DNA of 64,000 nucleotides from Skermanella aerolata KACC 11604 (GTDB taxonomy: Bacteria > Pseudomonadota > Alphaproteobacteria > Azospirillales > Azospirillaceae), in assembly GCF_000936425.1 (NCBI RefSeq), contig NZ_AVFK01000032.1, positions 1-64,000 on the forward strand, given 5' to 3'. A model generated the notes under the pieces. The model ran no database searches, was not told where the DNA came from, and worked only from the letters and a program-made list of their open reading frames with translations. Positions within the stretch are counted from its first letter, which is position 1; the number at the start of each line of letters is the position of its first letter. Shown here piece after piece: positions 1 through 8,599 of the stretch. The position numbers were made by a program, and so were the translations under genes.

Positions 1-235
1 CATTGCCGCCATTCTTCTATGGCTCTGAACTTTGCAGAAGCGCCCTAGTGTTATGGCCGAAACGGCTGATTCCCGCCAGCAATGGCGAGTTGTCGTTGGG
101 CCACGGCCCAACCTACAGGCTCCTGCTTCGTAGGTTGGGCCGTGGCCCAACAACTGCCCGCATGTGAACGGGGATCATTCGTTTGGATCAGAACACTAGT
201 GATAACTCGACCCTACGGGACTGGGCGCTTCCGGT
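1..235. other. Left-edge non-coding stretch
   Basis: No convincing gene is visible. The stretch contains the palindromic repeat core at 95-151 and otherwise only short frames that are shadows. It lies downstream of the minus-strand serine hydrolase that ends at 236, so the hairpin could serve as its transcription stop; that is inference. Confidence 0.5.
95..151. repeat. Palindromic repeat core, type 1 (copy A)
   Basis: The 57 bases form a perfect 22-base inverted repeat (GTTGGGCCACGGCCCAAC plus CTAC, then its complement) around a 13-base loop. Each arm is itself nearly palindromic. The same core recurs unchanged at 3530-3586 and with one base change at 54620-54676. In this copy the flanks have diverged and the outer terminal inverted repeats of the other copies are not recognisable. 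It lies just beyond the 3' end of a gene, as the other copies do. Confidence 0.85.
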
Positions 236-1327
236 TCACCCAGCCTCTGCGGCCGGGATTATGTCGTCGGCCAAGATGGAGTACAGGTCGCTGATGTACC
301 CGCCGGAGCGGGCCGGCCGCGTCGGGTCGGAGGTGACGACGACGGTCAGGCCCAACGAGGGCACCACGTAGACCATCTGGCCGCCGTAGCCGCGAGCGTA
401 GGCCACCGCCCTGCCCCGCGCTTCCGTCAGGAACCAGCCATAACCGTAGTCGTCGCCGGAGAACGGGGAGCGTGCGCGCGGCTGCCATGAGGTTTCGATC
501 CAGGCCGTGCTCAGGACCCTCGATCCCTGCCAGAGGCCGTTGCTCCGCCACATCTCGCCGAACCGGAACAGGGCGAGCGGCGAGAGCGCCATGTTGTTGC
601 CGCCCATGTAGAAACCCTGCGGATCGCGTGTCCAGGGCTGGATGGCGATGCCGAGAGGATCGGCGAGCCAGTCGCGCGTGAGCGCGAGCAGGCTCCGCTT
701 GGAGGCCCGGGCCAGTGCGGCACCCAGCACGTGATAGCTGCCCGTCGAATACAGCATCCGCTCGCCGGGTTCGGTGACGAAGGGCCGGCCGAGCGCGAAG
801 GCTATCCAGTTCGGGCTTTCGACCCAGCGGCCGTAGTTGGGGCCGGAGGTCGGCTCCAGGCCGGCCTGCATCGTCAGGAGCTGGGCGACGGTGAGCTTGC
901 GGACCCTTGGGTCGGCGGAGGACGGAACCAGCTCGGGCATGATGTCGGCAAGGGGCTGATCGACGCCGCTCAGGACGGCGCGGTCGAGCGCCATGCCGGC
1001 AAGCGTGGCGACGATCGTTTTGGACACCGACTTGACGTTTACCGGGCGGTCGAGGGCGGGGCCGCGAAACGCCTCCCCGAGCACGATGTCGCCGTTCAAG
1101 CCGACGATCAAGCCGTTGAGCTGGTCGAGGCGCGCTGCCCGCGCCTGTGCCCTGGCCAGCAGTGCGGGATCGAGGGACGTTACCGGGACCGAGGCGGGTG
1201 CCTCGGCGGCTTGGGCCAAGTGGTTCCAGGGCAGCGCCGCGCCGAAGGAAGCCAGGGCAGCCACCTTCAGTATGTCGCGCCGGTGGAAGTTTGGAGCGGG
1301 GGGAGCGATCTGAGCGGGACGTTTCAT
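236..1327 (-). CDS. Tat-exported serine hydrolase, beta-lactamase (class C) fold
   Basis: 363 residues, the usual size for the beta-lactamase-related serine hydrolase family (PF00144). The N-terminus has a twin-arginine style signal (RRDILKVAALASFGAALP), so the protein is probably periplasmic. The nucleophile motif SxxK is seen as SVSK near residue 106. The second motif appears as YST in LYSTGSYH, which resembles EstB-type esterases rather than the YxN of true AmpC enzymes. A GYGGQ stretch stands where the KTG box would be. This pattern favours an esterase, amidase or peptidase over antibiotic hydrolysis. The substrate cannot be told. It is transcribed away from the next gene and stands alone. 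Confidence 0.85.
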   Translation of the reverse strand: MKRPAQIAPPAPNFHRRDILKVAALASFGAALPWNHLAQAAEAPASVPVTSLDPALLARAQARAARLDQLNGLIVGLNGDIVLGEAFRGPALDRPVNVKSVSKTIVATLAGMALDRAVLSGVDQPLADIMPELVPSSADPRVRKLTVAQLLTMQAGLEPTSGPNYGRWVESPNWIAFALGRPFVTEPGERMLYSTGSYHVLGAALARASKRSLLALTRDWLADPLGIAIQPWTRDPQGFYMGGNNMALSPLALFRFGEMWRSNGLWQGSRVLSTAWIETSWQPRARSPFSGDDYGYGWFLTEARGRAVAYARGYGGQMVYVVPSLGLTVVVTSDPTRPARSGGYISDLYSILADDIIPAAEAG

Positions 1328-1463
1328 GAGCAGCTATTTGGACCGCGACGGTGCCGATCCAAGCGCCGCCGCGAACTCCCGCACTGGCGGAACCGGCCAT
1401 GCGCGCGGGGGGTTCTGAAAGACCGGTCTTCGGTCTATGATGGGCTTTTAGAGGGAGTTAACC

Positions 1464-2369
1464 ATGGCCACTCGAAACTGGTCCCGCTTTCCCAAGACTT
1501 ACGTCCTGGCGTCGCGTCTGAACGATGGGAAGAAAGCGGCGAGCCTCCAGGAACTTGAAGACGAGATCGGAAGGGTTCTTGAGGGGGGGCTGGTCGGGAT
1601 GGACACGGAGTCGCATTCCTACCGGGATATCCTTGGCCTGCTGGAAATCGTCGTTCACCGGGACATGCCGGCACGTGCCCGTGACCCTCAGTCGGAAACC
1701 GGGATTTACAAGCTGTTCGAAGAACGGACCCGGCTCAAGGATATCATGAAGGCGTTCGATGAAGCGAACCAGAGAGACAAGCTGGAAGTGAACGGGAAAG
1801 CCGTCATTGCGGTCGAAAAATTCTATATCGACTATCTGTGGCTCGAAAATCTGGTGCGGTCAGGACTGCCGCTTTCCGACGATCTGTTCGGGAAAGACGA
1901 TCCGGATCTACCGAACAGAGTCCTTCGGGATGCGCTTACCAATGCTTCCCAGCACTTCACAGTTGCTTACTATTTCCTGGCGCAGAAGGACAAGTTGAAG
2001 CGGCCGAAAGACCCTGGACTGGCCCCGCAGAACGCCCTCAAGGCGCTGCTGGTCTCGCCGCCGGGATACGAGATGCCGCTATCCCAGGAAGAGCTGGTGG
2101 AGAAGATCGTCAAGCGCACCGAGGATGAACCCACGCGGTCCAGCCTCAGCCACGATTACACCCGACCGTTCCGCCATATCCCGTTCAGCGCCTATCCGTC
2201 GGCTGCCTCGAAGGTGCTGGGCGACGTGATCAACGATCCCAGGATAGCCTTCGATACGTGGTCCGCCGCCCATGGGGCATGGGTGTACCAGGATCAGATC
2301 AAGCAGTCCGCCCAGGCGGTGATCGGCCGGATGGGATCGGCGGACAGAAGGTCGTCGAGCGAGGCCTGA
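1464..2369 (+). CDS. Hypothetical protein, family not recognised
   Basis: 301 residues. A good ribosome binding site (GAGGGAG) sits a few bases before the ATG. The sequence is soluble and charged, rich in helix-forming stretches, without signal peptide or membrane segment. I recognise no catalytic motif. The C-terminal half contains a proline/aromatic-rich stretch (YTRPFRHIPFSAYPSAASK). It reads in the opposite direction from the serine hydrolase and is followed by an oxidoreductase on the same strand after about 110 bases, so a shared transcript is possible. Function unknown; coding status is supported by its length, its binding site and its lack of an equally good competing frame. Confidence 0.7.
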   Translation: MATRNWSRFPKTYVLASRLNDGKKAASLQELEDEIGRVLEGGLVGMDTESHSYRDILGLLEIVVHRDMPARARDPQSETGIYKLFEERTRLKDIMKAFDEANQRDKLEVNGKAVIAVEKFYIDYLWLENLVRSGLPLSDDLFGKDDPDLPNRVLRDALTNASQHFTVAYYFLAQKDKLKRPKDPGLAPQNALKALLVSPPGYEMPLSQEELVEKIVKRTEDEPTRSSLSHDYTRPFRHIPFSAYPSAASKVLGDVINDPRIAFDTWSAAHGAWVYQDQIKQSAQAVIGRMGSADRRSSSEA

Positions 2370-2481
2370 TGGGACGGTCGCGGTGCCGGAATGCGGAAAG
2401 CCGGGAACTCCACGCGACATCCGGCGGTTCCCTCTGCCGTGGTGCACACCGCAGCCGCACCGAAAAGGATCAGTGAGAGAC

Positions 2482-3489
2482 ATGAAGGGAATTGTTTTGC
2501 GCTCGCCGGGCGGGCTCGACCGTCTGGAATCGGTCGAGATGCCCGATCCCGGCCAGCCCGGTCCGGGCGAGATCCGGGTCCGGGTCCATGCGAGTTCGCT
2601 CAACTACCATGACTATGGGGTCGTGACCGGCAGGATGCCGGCGGCGGACGGACGCGTTCCGATGTCGGACGGCGCCGGCGTCGTGGAAGCCGTGGGCGGC
2701 GGCGTGACGGAGTTCGCGGCGGGCGATGCCGTCGTTTCCTGCTTCTTCCCGACCTGGCAGGACGGTCCGGCGACGATCGGAGACTTCAAGTCCACTCCCG
2801 GCGACGGGATCGACGGCTATGCCTGCGAGACCGTGGTGCGGCCGGCGAGCTGGTTCACGTCGTCGCCCAAGGGCTACAGCCACGCGGAGGCGGCGACGCT
2901 GACCACGGCCGGGCTGACGGCTTGGCGCGCCCTGGTGGTCGACGGCGGACTGAAGGCGGGCGACGTCGTGCTGGTGCTCGGCACCGGCGGCGTTTCCATT
3001 TTCGCGCTTCAATACGCCAAGATGATGGGCGCCACGGTGATCGTCACGTCGTCGTCCGACGAGAAGCTGGGACGGGCGCGCAGCCTGGGGGCCGATCATA
3101 CGATCAACTACCGGCAGCACGAGGACTGGGGCGTCCGGGCTCGCGACTGGACCGGCGGCCGCGGGGTCGACCATGTCGTCGAGGTCGGCGGGCCGGGCAC
3201 GCTGGCGCAGTCGATCAATGCGGTGCGCGTCGGCGGGCACATCTCGCTGATCGGCGTGCTGACCGGCCGGGCGGGCGAGGTCCCGACCGCCGCGCTGATG
3301 GCGAAGCAGGCCCGCCTTCAGGGACTGATCGTCGGCAGTCGGCGCCATCAGCGGGAACTGGTGCGGGCGATCGAAGCGACCGGCACGCGGCCAGTGATCG
3401 ACCGGAGCTTTCCGCTTGCCGAGATCGCCGACGCTTTCCGGCATCAGGAAGCGGGACGGCATTTCGGCAAGATCTGCCTGGAGTATTGA
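2482..3489 (+). CDS. NAD(P)-dependent alcohol dehydrogenase/quinone oxidoreductase, zinc-less MDR family
   Basis: 335 residues from the chosen start; an in-frame upstream ATG at 2383 gives a poorly conserved leader and was rejected in favour of the ATG preceded by GTGAGAG. The N-terminal GroES-like domain (residues about 1-120) has the usual GEIRVRVHASSLNYHDYGV opening. The Rossmann domain has VLVLGTGGVSIFALQYAKMMGA as its nucleotide-binding segment and ends in the MDR C-terminal cap with REL, DRSFPL and FRHQEAGRHFGKI. The catalytic and structural zinc cysteines of alcohol dehydrogenases are missing, so a quinone or enone reductase type activity is likely. The substrate is not evident. A MITE-like repeat starts immediately after its stop codon. 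Confidence 0.9.
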   Translation: MKGIVLRSPGGLDRLESVEMPDPGQPGPGEIRVRVHASSLNYHDYGVVTGRMPAADGRVPMSDGAGVVEAVGGGVTEFAAGDAVVSCFFPTWQDGPATIGDFKSTPGDGIDGYACETVVRPASWFTSSPKGYSHAEAATLTTAGLTAWRALVVDGGLKAGDVVLVLGTGGVSIFALQYAKMMGATVIVTSSSDEKLGRARSLGADHTINYRQHEDWGVRARDWTGGRGVDHVVEVGGPGTLAQSINAVRVGGHISLIGVLTGRAGEVPTAALMAKQARLQGLIVGSRRHQRELVRAIEATGTRPVIDRSFPLAEIADAFRHQEAGRHFGKICLEY

Positions 3490-3490
3490 G

Positions 3491-3623
3491 GCCAAAGACC
3501 GAAGACATTGACCTATGTGGACAGTGTTTGTTGGGCCACGGCCCAACCTACAGGCTCCTGCTTCGTAGGTTGGGCCGTGGCCCAACACTTGCCGACCGCC
3601 AGTCAGACTCTACGGCCCCTGAG
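3491..3623. mobile_element. MITE-like palindromic element, type 1 (copy B)
   Basis: The 57-base core (3530-3586) is identical to copy A. Around it lie sequences shared with copy C at 54581-54713: on the left GACCGAAGACATTGACC followed by a TGTGGACAGTG stretch, on the right ACTTGCCGACCGCC and a degenerate inverted copy of the left end. The element fills the space between two convergent genes (stop codons at 3489 and 3632), so its hairpin may also act as a two-way terminator. It carries no transposase and would have to be mobilised in trans; that is inference from its structure. Confidence 0.7.
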
Positions 3624-3631
3624 TCTTGAGA

Positions 3632-6400
3632 TCAGGACAGCCAGATCCCATCGTCGATGGCGGGCGCCAGCTTTGCCTGGTGTTCCGCCGATTCCGAGAA
3701 GCCCAGCACGACCTCCGCCCTGGTCATGCCGCCCTGCATGCCGTTTTGCCACGCCTCGACGCCGGCGCCCTCCCCTTCCCGATCGAGAACGTTGCGGTAG
3801 AGCTGGCGGATGAAGCCCGTATCGTCCAGGGCGCCGTATTTCTGCTGGAACTCCAGCGAGCCGGCGAAGCCGTCGGCCGCCCGTTGCGCCGTCATGCCGT
3901 CCTTGAGCGCCGCCGTCCAATTGGCGAGGCCGAGGGCGTCCGGCAAGCGATCCAGCGTCGTGTCGTACAGCCTTGCCACGACAGCCGCCTGATCGTCGCG
4001 CACCCAGATGCCCTGCTCCACCGCCGGCCGCGTCAGCTGGACGTTCTCGGCAGCCTCCGAGAAACCCAGCACGACCTCGGCGCGAGTCATTCCGCCGGCC
4101 ATGGCGTTGAGCCAGTTGTCGAGGCCGGCCGGATCGGAAGCGCGGTCGAGGACATTCCAGTACAGCAAATCGACGAAGCCGGCATCGTCCAGGTGGCCGT
4201 ATCGGCCCTGGAACTCCGGCGAGCCGGTGAAACCGTCGGCTGCCTGACGGAGGGTCAGTGACGCGCTTTCCAGCACCGTCACCCAGGACTTGAGGCCGCC
4301 GGCATCCGGCGCGCGGTCCAGGGTCGCGCCGTAAAGCCGGAAGATCTGCGCCGCGGCATGTCCGGTGTCGGCGATCAGGCGGCCGTCGGTGAAGGAGAGG
4401 ACCTCGACGCTCTGGAGGGTGTCGGTCCCTTCCGGTCCGGCGACCGTGCTGTGGCCCTGGACATCCAGCGTCACGTCATGGGCGCGGCGCGGTGCGTTCC
4501 AGACGGCGGTGTCGCTGCCGGGGCCGCCATAGACGAAGTCGTCGCCGATGCCGCCCCGAAGAACGTCGTTGCCGCCGCCGCCGTTCAGCATAAGACCCGC
4601 CGGTTCGGTACCGCCGTAGGAGCCGCCGTCCGAGGGTGCGAAGGACGTGCCGCGGATCGCCGCCAGGGCCTCCAGCTTGGATTGGACCAGCGTGCGCGTG
4701 TCGGCGTCGAGGATGCCGCCGGTATCGACCGAATTGTCGGTCCACGACCAGTAGGCCCAGGATTGACCGGCCGAGGGCATGCCGGCGTCGGTCACACCGT
4801 CGGCGTCAAGGTCTCCGTTCAGGGTGAGGACGAGCTTGGAGAGCCATTCCAGGTCCTTGGCATCCTGCATCCGCGTGCCGAACTCACCGAGCAGGACAGG
4901 CGCTATGTTCTGGCGCACGATGTAGCCCCACTGGGTGTCGAACACCTGCGGGAGCCGGGCGGCGAAGTCGTCGCCTTGGAACCAGGGCTGGGGGTGGACC
5001 GAGTTGGGATAGTCGTGGGCAGAATAGACCAGCTTGCCGCCGACCGGCAGGACGACGGGGTGGTCGGCGACGCCCTGGAGATTGCCGCCCCACCAGTAAT
5101 AGCTGTCGTTGTACTTCTCGATGCCTTCGACCAGGATCAGCCAGTCGGGATTGACCTGCTGGATCGCGGCGCCGGCCCGTTCCGCCGCAGCCTTCCAGTC
5201 CGTCGCGGCGACGCCGTCGCCCCAGGTGGCCGACTTGTGCGGCTCGTTGTGGAGATCGGCCGCAACGACCGTGGCGTTGCCCTTGTAGCGTTGGGCGAGC
5301 ATCACCCAGTCGTCGATCCAGCCCTGTTCGGTGAAGGCGCCGTCGTACCACAGGCCGTTAGCGTTGGGGCCGTCGCCGGCGCTGCTGCGGTGATGGTCCA
5401 GGATGATCCTCATCCCGAGCCGACCCGCGTAATCGACGATCCTGTCGATGATCTCGAGGCCTGACAGCCCGATCAGGTCGGGGTTCAGCGTTTCGCTGAT
5501 ATTGGTCGGCGTCTTGCCGTCGAGCAGTTCGGACGAGTAGGGCAGACGGATGGCGTTGAAGCCAAGATCCGCCATCTGCTTCATCATGTCCTGCCAGGCC
5601 CGGACGTGCAACCCGTCCGGCGAGGCGCGCGACGTTTCCAGTCCGAACCAGTTGACGGCGGCCAGCCGGACGGCCGCGCCCGTGGAGTCGATGATCTCGT
5701 TGCCGCGCGTCGATAGGAAACCGTCGGCTTGGTGGTCAGGCGCGGCTGGCGAGGGGCCGTCGTCGTCGTGGATGCGTCCGCTTGCCTCCCACCGCGCCGG
5801 TATGACGCCCACCGGCTCCGACAGGACCAGCTTGAGGGCTTCGTTGAGTTCGGGCGTCGTGTCGCCGGTCACCTCCACCGTGACGGTCGCGCGGGTCTGG
5901 CCTGGGGCGAAGGTCACGGTTCCGCCCGTGCTGGTGAAGTCGGTGCCGGCGACCGCTCCGGCGGTCGATGCCGTCTCCCAGCGGATGCTGACGGGGGTCG
6001 CGGAAGCGTGCGACAGCGTCAGCTCGAACACGAGCGGAGAGGTCCCGGTGTCGCCCTCGACCGTCCAGGCGTCGGTGACGGTGAGCGCCGGCGGCACTTC
6101 CGAGGATGGGCCGTCGGTGTCGAAAAAGACGGGCGGCGTCGGCTGTCCGGCCGCCGTGAAGCCGATGGTGGCTTTCTGGCCGGGCGCCAGCGTGCCGTTC
6201 ATGTCGACATTGCCGAAGCGGGTAGCGCCCGCCGGTGCGATTAGGGCCGCCGCATTCCAGAAGGACTGAATAGCCCAGGGGGCGGTGAAGCCGAGCCGCC
6301 AGTCGGTGACGGCCTCGGCTCCATCGTTAAAGACGTCGATTTCCGCCGCGAACCCCTGGTCCCATGTATTGGTCGTTCGAAATACAGTTCTGATAGTCAT
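3632..6400 (-). CDS. Secreted multidomain glycoside hydrolase family 5 (cellulase-type) with CBM2-like, Calx-beta and DUF4214 domains
   Basis: 922 residues from the ATG at 6400, which has AGGAACG upstream; another ATG at 6445 adds 15 residues (positions below count from it). Domains in order: a CBM2-like beta-sandwich (about 16-105), a Calx-beta domain (about 120-228, ending HDDD), a GH5 catalytic barrel (about 240-600), one RTX-like glycine/aspartate segment (NGGGGNDVLRGGIGDD, about 621-636) and two DUF4214 repeats (about 695-937). The catalytic pair is visible: acid/base E401 in DLHNEPH and nucleophile E521 in LLGEFGT. No Sec signal is present, and the RTX/DUF4214 C-terminus suggests type I secretion, with binding to calcium and perhaps the cell surface. 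The likely role is hydrolysis of cellulose or related beta-glucans. It stands alone. Confidence 0.92.
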   Translation of the reverse strand: MTIRTVFRTTNTWDQGFAAEIDVFNDGAEAVTDWRLGFTAPWAIQSFWNAAALIAPAGATRFGNVDMNGTLAPGQKATIGFTAAGQPTPPVFFDTDGPSSEVPPALTVTDAWTVEGDTGTSPLVFELTLSHASATPVSIRWETASTAGAVAGTDFTSTGGTVTFAPGQTRATVTVEVTGDTTPELNEALKLVLSEPVGVIPARWEASGRIHDDDGPSPAAPDHQADGFLSTRGNEIIDSTGAAVRLAAVNWFGLETSRASPDGLHVRAWQDMMKQMADLGFNAIRLPYSSELLDGKTPTNISETLNPDLIGLSGLEIIDRIVDYAGRLGMRIILDHHRSSAGDGPNANGLWYDGAFTEQGWIDDWVMLAQRYKGNATVVAADLHNEPHKSATWGDGVAATDWKAAAERAGAAIQQVNPDWLILVEGIEKYNDSYYWWGGNLQGVADHPVVLPVGGKLVYSAHDYPNSVHPQPWFQGDDFAARLPQVFDTQWGYIVRQNIAPVLLGEFGTRMQDAKDLEWLSKLVLTLNGDLDADGVTDAGMPSAGQSWAYWSWTDNSVDTGGILDADTRTLVQSKLEALAAIRGTSFAPSDGGSYGGTEPAGLMLNGGGGNDVLRGGIGDDFVYGGPGSDTAVWNAPRRAHDVTLDVQGHSTVAGPEGTDTLQSVEVLSFTDGRLIADTGHAAAQIFRLYGATLDRAPDAGGLKSWVTVLESASLTLRQAADGFTGSPEFQGRYGHLDDAGFVDLLYWNVLDRASDPAGLDNWLNAMAGGMTRAEVVLGFSEAAENVQLTRPAVEQGIWVRDDQAAVVARLYDTTLDRLPDALGLANWTAALKDGMTAQRAADGFAGSLEFQQKYGALDDTGFIRQLYRNVLDREGEGAGVEAWQNGMQGGMTRAEVVLGFSESAEHQAKLAPAIDDGIWLS

Positions 6401-6542
6401 GTTTTTGAACAACGTTCCTGATGAATGCAGATCATTTATGCACAACTTGATGGAAATATCGATTTGGTAATTGGACTGGGTACCGACGCATTGGAGATAT
6501 TGTTTTGGTCCTATTGCGACTGTTATAGATGCTTGGGCCGAG

Positions 6543-7427
6543 TTACGGCCGTTGCAGCAGGGTCCCCGCCGTGCGGAGAACCGCCCGCGTGATGTCGCCG
6601 AGGCGGCTGCTTACGATGCGGCTGCGCTGCCAGAATAGCGGCACGTCGAGCGGCTGGTCCTGTATCAAGGCGATCAGCCGGCCGTTGCGCAGATGCTCGG
6701 CGACCAGCATCTCCGGGTTCATTCCCCATCCGAGGCCGACCAAGGCCGCATCGATGAACGATTGGGACGAGGGCAGCCAATGCGTGGGCGACGCGATGTC
6801 CGTTCCGAAGGCCTGCCGTATCCATTGCGTCTGGAGGCTATCCTTGGTGTTGAAGGTCAGGCGCGGCGCCCGCGCAAGGGAAGCATCGTGCACCCCGTCG
6901 GCGAAGTGCCGGCTGACGAACTCCGGGCTGGCCGTCGCAATGTAGCGCAGGGCGCCCAGCGGCGTGCTGTCACAGCCCTGTACCGGCTTGGCCCCAGATG
7001 TGACAGCTGCCAGAACCTCACCCCGGCGCAGCCAGTCGGCGCTGTGCTCCTGGTCGTCGATGACGAGGTCGAACAGGCAGTCCTGCGTCTGGGCCATGGC
7101 GGCGACGAACCACGTCGCGAGGCTGTCGGCATTGACCGCGATGCGTACCGTCACCTGCGGCCCCGCGTCCCGGATGCCTGGAAGCTCATGGCGCAGTTCG
7201 CTTTCCAGCAGCGCCACCTGTTCGACGTGCTGGCACAAACGCTGGCCCCCTGGCGTGCCGGTGCACGGGGTTCCCCTAACCACCAGGACCGTCCCGAGCT
7301 TCTCTTCCAATAGCTTGACGCGCTGCGAGACGGCCGAGGGAGTGACGTGAAGCTGCTGCGCAGCGCGTTCGAAGCTGCCGGTGCGGATGACGGCCGCCAA
7401 GGCGGACAGCAGGGCATAATCCAGCAC
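6543..7427 (-). CDS. argP: LysR-family regulator of the ArgP (IciA) type
   Basis: 294 residues from a GTG start. The N-terminal winged helix-turn-helix (residues about 1-60) reads AAQQLHVTPSAVSQRVKLLEE, typical for LysR regulators and especially ArgP. The rest is the effector-binding domain. It is divergent from a LysE/ArgO-type exporter with only 96 bases between them, the classic arrangement in which ArgP with arginine (or lysine) switches on the exporter. An inverted repeat lies in that gap. Assignment rests on the whole-protein resemblance and on the neighbour. Confidence 0.88.
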   Translation of the reverse strand: MLDYALLSALAAVIRTGSFERAAQQLHVTPSAVSQRVKLLEEKLGTVLVVRGTPCTGTPGGQRLCQHVEQVALLESELRHELPGIRDAGPQVTVRIAVNADSLATWFVAAMAQTQDCLFDLVIDDQEHSADWLRRGEVLAAVTSGAKPVQGCDSTPLGALRYIATASPEFVSRHFADGVHDASLARAPRLTFNTKDSLQTQWIRQAFGTDIASPTHWLPSSQSFIDAALVGLGWGMNPEMLVAEHLRNGRLIALIQDQPLDVPLFWQRSRIVSSRLGDITRAVLRTAGTLLQRP

Positions 7428-7437
7428 GAATTAGCAC

Positions 7438-7466
7438 TCCTTAACTAAGGTAACTATCTTTAAGGA
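7438..7466. promoter_or_regulatory. Inverted repeat in the argP/exporter divergent promoter
   Basis: TCCTTAA and its exact complement TTAAGGA are separated by 15 bases (arms at 7438-7444 and 7460-7466). The position between a LysR regulator and its presumed target is where an ArgP binding site is expected. Confidence 0.5.
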
Positions 7467-7523
7467 TGCTAACGCCGCCTGGCATGCTAGTGAAGCCGCC
7501 ATTCGCAAACGAGGTGGCCCGTC

Positions 7524-8123
7524 ATGCTGTCTGCTTTCTTCCCCGGCCTTCTGTTAGGTCTCAGCCTGATCGTCGCCATCGGCGCACAGAATGCCTTCGT
7601 ACTCCGTCAAGGATTGCGCGGCGAGCACGTCCTGGCGGTTTGTCTGACCTGCGCGGTTTCGGATGCCGTGCTGATCCTGGTCGGCGTCGGCGGCTTCGCC
7701 CAAGCCAGCAATTGGGTTCCGTGGCTCGAAACGGCGACACGGTATGCCGGTGCGGCTTTCCTGCTCGTCTACGGCCTGCGCAGTTTCTGGGCCGCGGCCC
7801 GCTCGGGCGGTGCGCTGGCGCCGGCCGATACCGTTCCCGTCAGCCTGGGCGCCACGCTGGCGACGTGTCTCGCGCTGACATGGCTGAACCCGCATGTCTA
7901 CCTGGATACCGTTGTGCTGCTCGGTTCCGTGTCCACGCAGTTCGCGGCGAACAAGGGGCTTTTCGCTGCTGGAGCGATGACGGCCTCCTTCGTCTTCTTC
8001 TTTTCGCTGGGTTACGGTGCGCGCCTGCTTCGGCCCGTGTTCGCCCGGCCGGGTGCGTGGCGGGTGCTGGAACTGGGCATCGGCATCGTCATGTGCACGA
8101 TTTCGGTGGCGCTGGTGGCCTGA
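7524..8123 (+). CDS. LysE/ArgO-family basic amino-acid exporter
   Basis: 199 residues, the family's normal size, with about six hydrophobic segments for an inner-membrane location. The signature near the N-terminus, SLIVAIGAQNAFVLRQGL, and the later TWLNPHVYLDTVVLLGS are the conserved LysE/ArgO motifs. It should export arginine and/or lysine, or analogues such as canavanine, and protect against overaccumulation. Divergent from the ArgP-type regulator, which most likely controls it. Sequence alone does not separate arginine from lysine specificity. Confidence 0.9.
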   Translation: MLSAFFPGLLLGLSLIVAIGAQNAFVLRQGLRGEHVLAVCLTCAVSDAVLILVGVGGFAQASNWVPWLETATRYAGAAFLLVYGLRSFWAAARSGGALAPADTVPVSLGATLATCLALTWLNPHVYLDTVVLLGSVSTQFAANKGLFAAGAMTASFVFFFSLGYGARLLRPVFARPGAWRVLELGIGIVMCTISVALVA

Positions 8124-8599
8124 CCCCTGGGCCGGAGGCGGGCAGCCATGCTTGCGGTCGTTCCGGCACGGTTCAGCAGTGGCTGGAAATCGGAGCCAGT
8201 TGGCAGACGCCTGTACGGGAGGCTCTGGGCGGCAGAGTCACTACTGGATGGGCATAGCCACAACCGCTGCCGGCCAAGCATTCCTTTGCATCGAGTGAAC
8301 CACTTCGAGGCGGCTCGGCCTTTGCTCCGGCGAATAAGTGCATCGTCAATGCGTATACGATGAGCAGGCTCACAACTGATATGGCAAGGACGCACACCCT
8401 GCGATCCGTCAGTTTGCCGGTTTGAGCCTTGATGATGTTGGTGAGCAATGCATTGCGCCAGAGCTGAAGACGAATTGCTAAAATGTACATCAATACTTGG
8501 CTTGTGCAATCTCGCTCATTGATAGCTGTCTTACCCGTTGGTCTTACCCTATCGCGGACCGACATCGCTCATCAGCACCGATGTCGCCGATCGGAGCGA
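8124..8599. other. Intergenic region between exporter and ABC ATPase
   Basis: About 475 bases with a drop in G+C towards 8300-8530. It contains one weak minus-strand frame (given separately) and a hairpin CGACATCG...CGATGTCG at about 8561-8588 just past the stop of the ABC ATPase gene. That hairpin has no T-run on the minus strand, so it is only a possible transcript end. Confidence 0.4.
8173..8490 (-). CDS. Possible small membrane protein
   Basis: 105 codons from an ATG at 8490. One clear hydrophobic helix (CVLAISVVSLLIVYALTMHLF) follows a basic stretch, with a cysteine-containing tail beyond. No ribosome binding site of note and no family recognised. It might be a real one-pass membrane protein or chance coding in an otherwise empty region. 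Confidence 0.25.
   Translation of the reverse strand: MYILAIRLQLWRNALLTNIIKAQTGKLTDRRVCVLAISVVSLLIVYALTMHLFAGAKAEPPRSGSLDAKECLAGSGCGYAHPVVTLPPRASRTGVCQLAPISSHC

Noticed and set aside
213-1400. 395-codon minus-strand frame
   Set aside because: Same strand but another frame than the serine hydrolase; arginine-rich shadow without recognisable motifs.
4358-5464. 368-codon plus-strand open frame
   Set aside because: Antisense to the catalytic domain of the GH5 enzyme; composition is that of a shadow frame.
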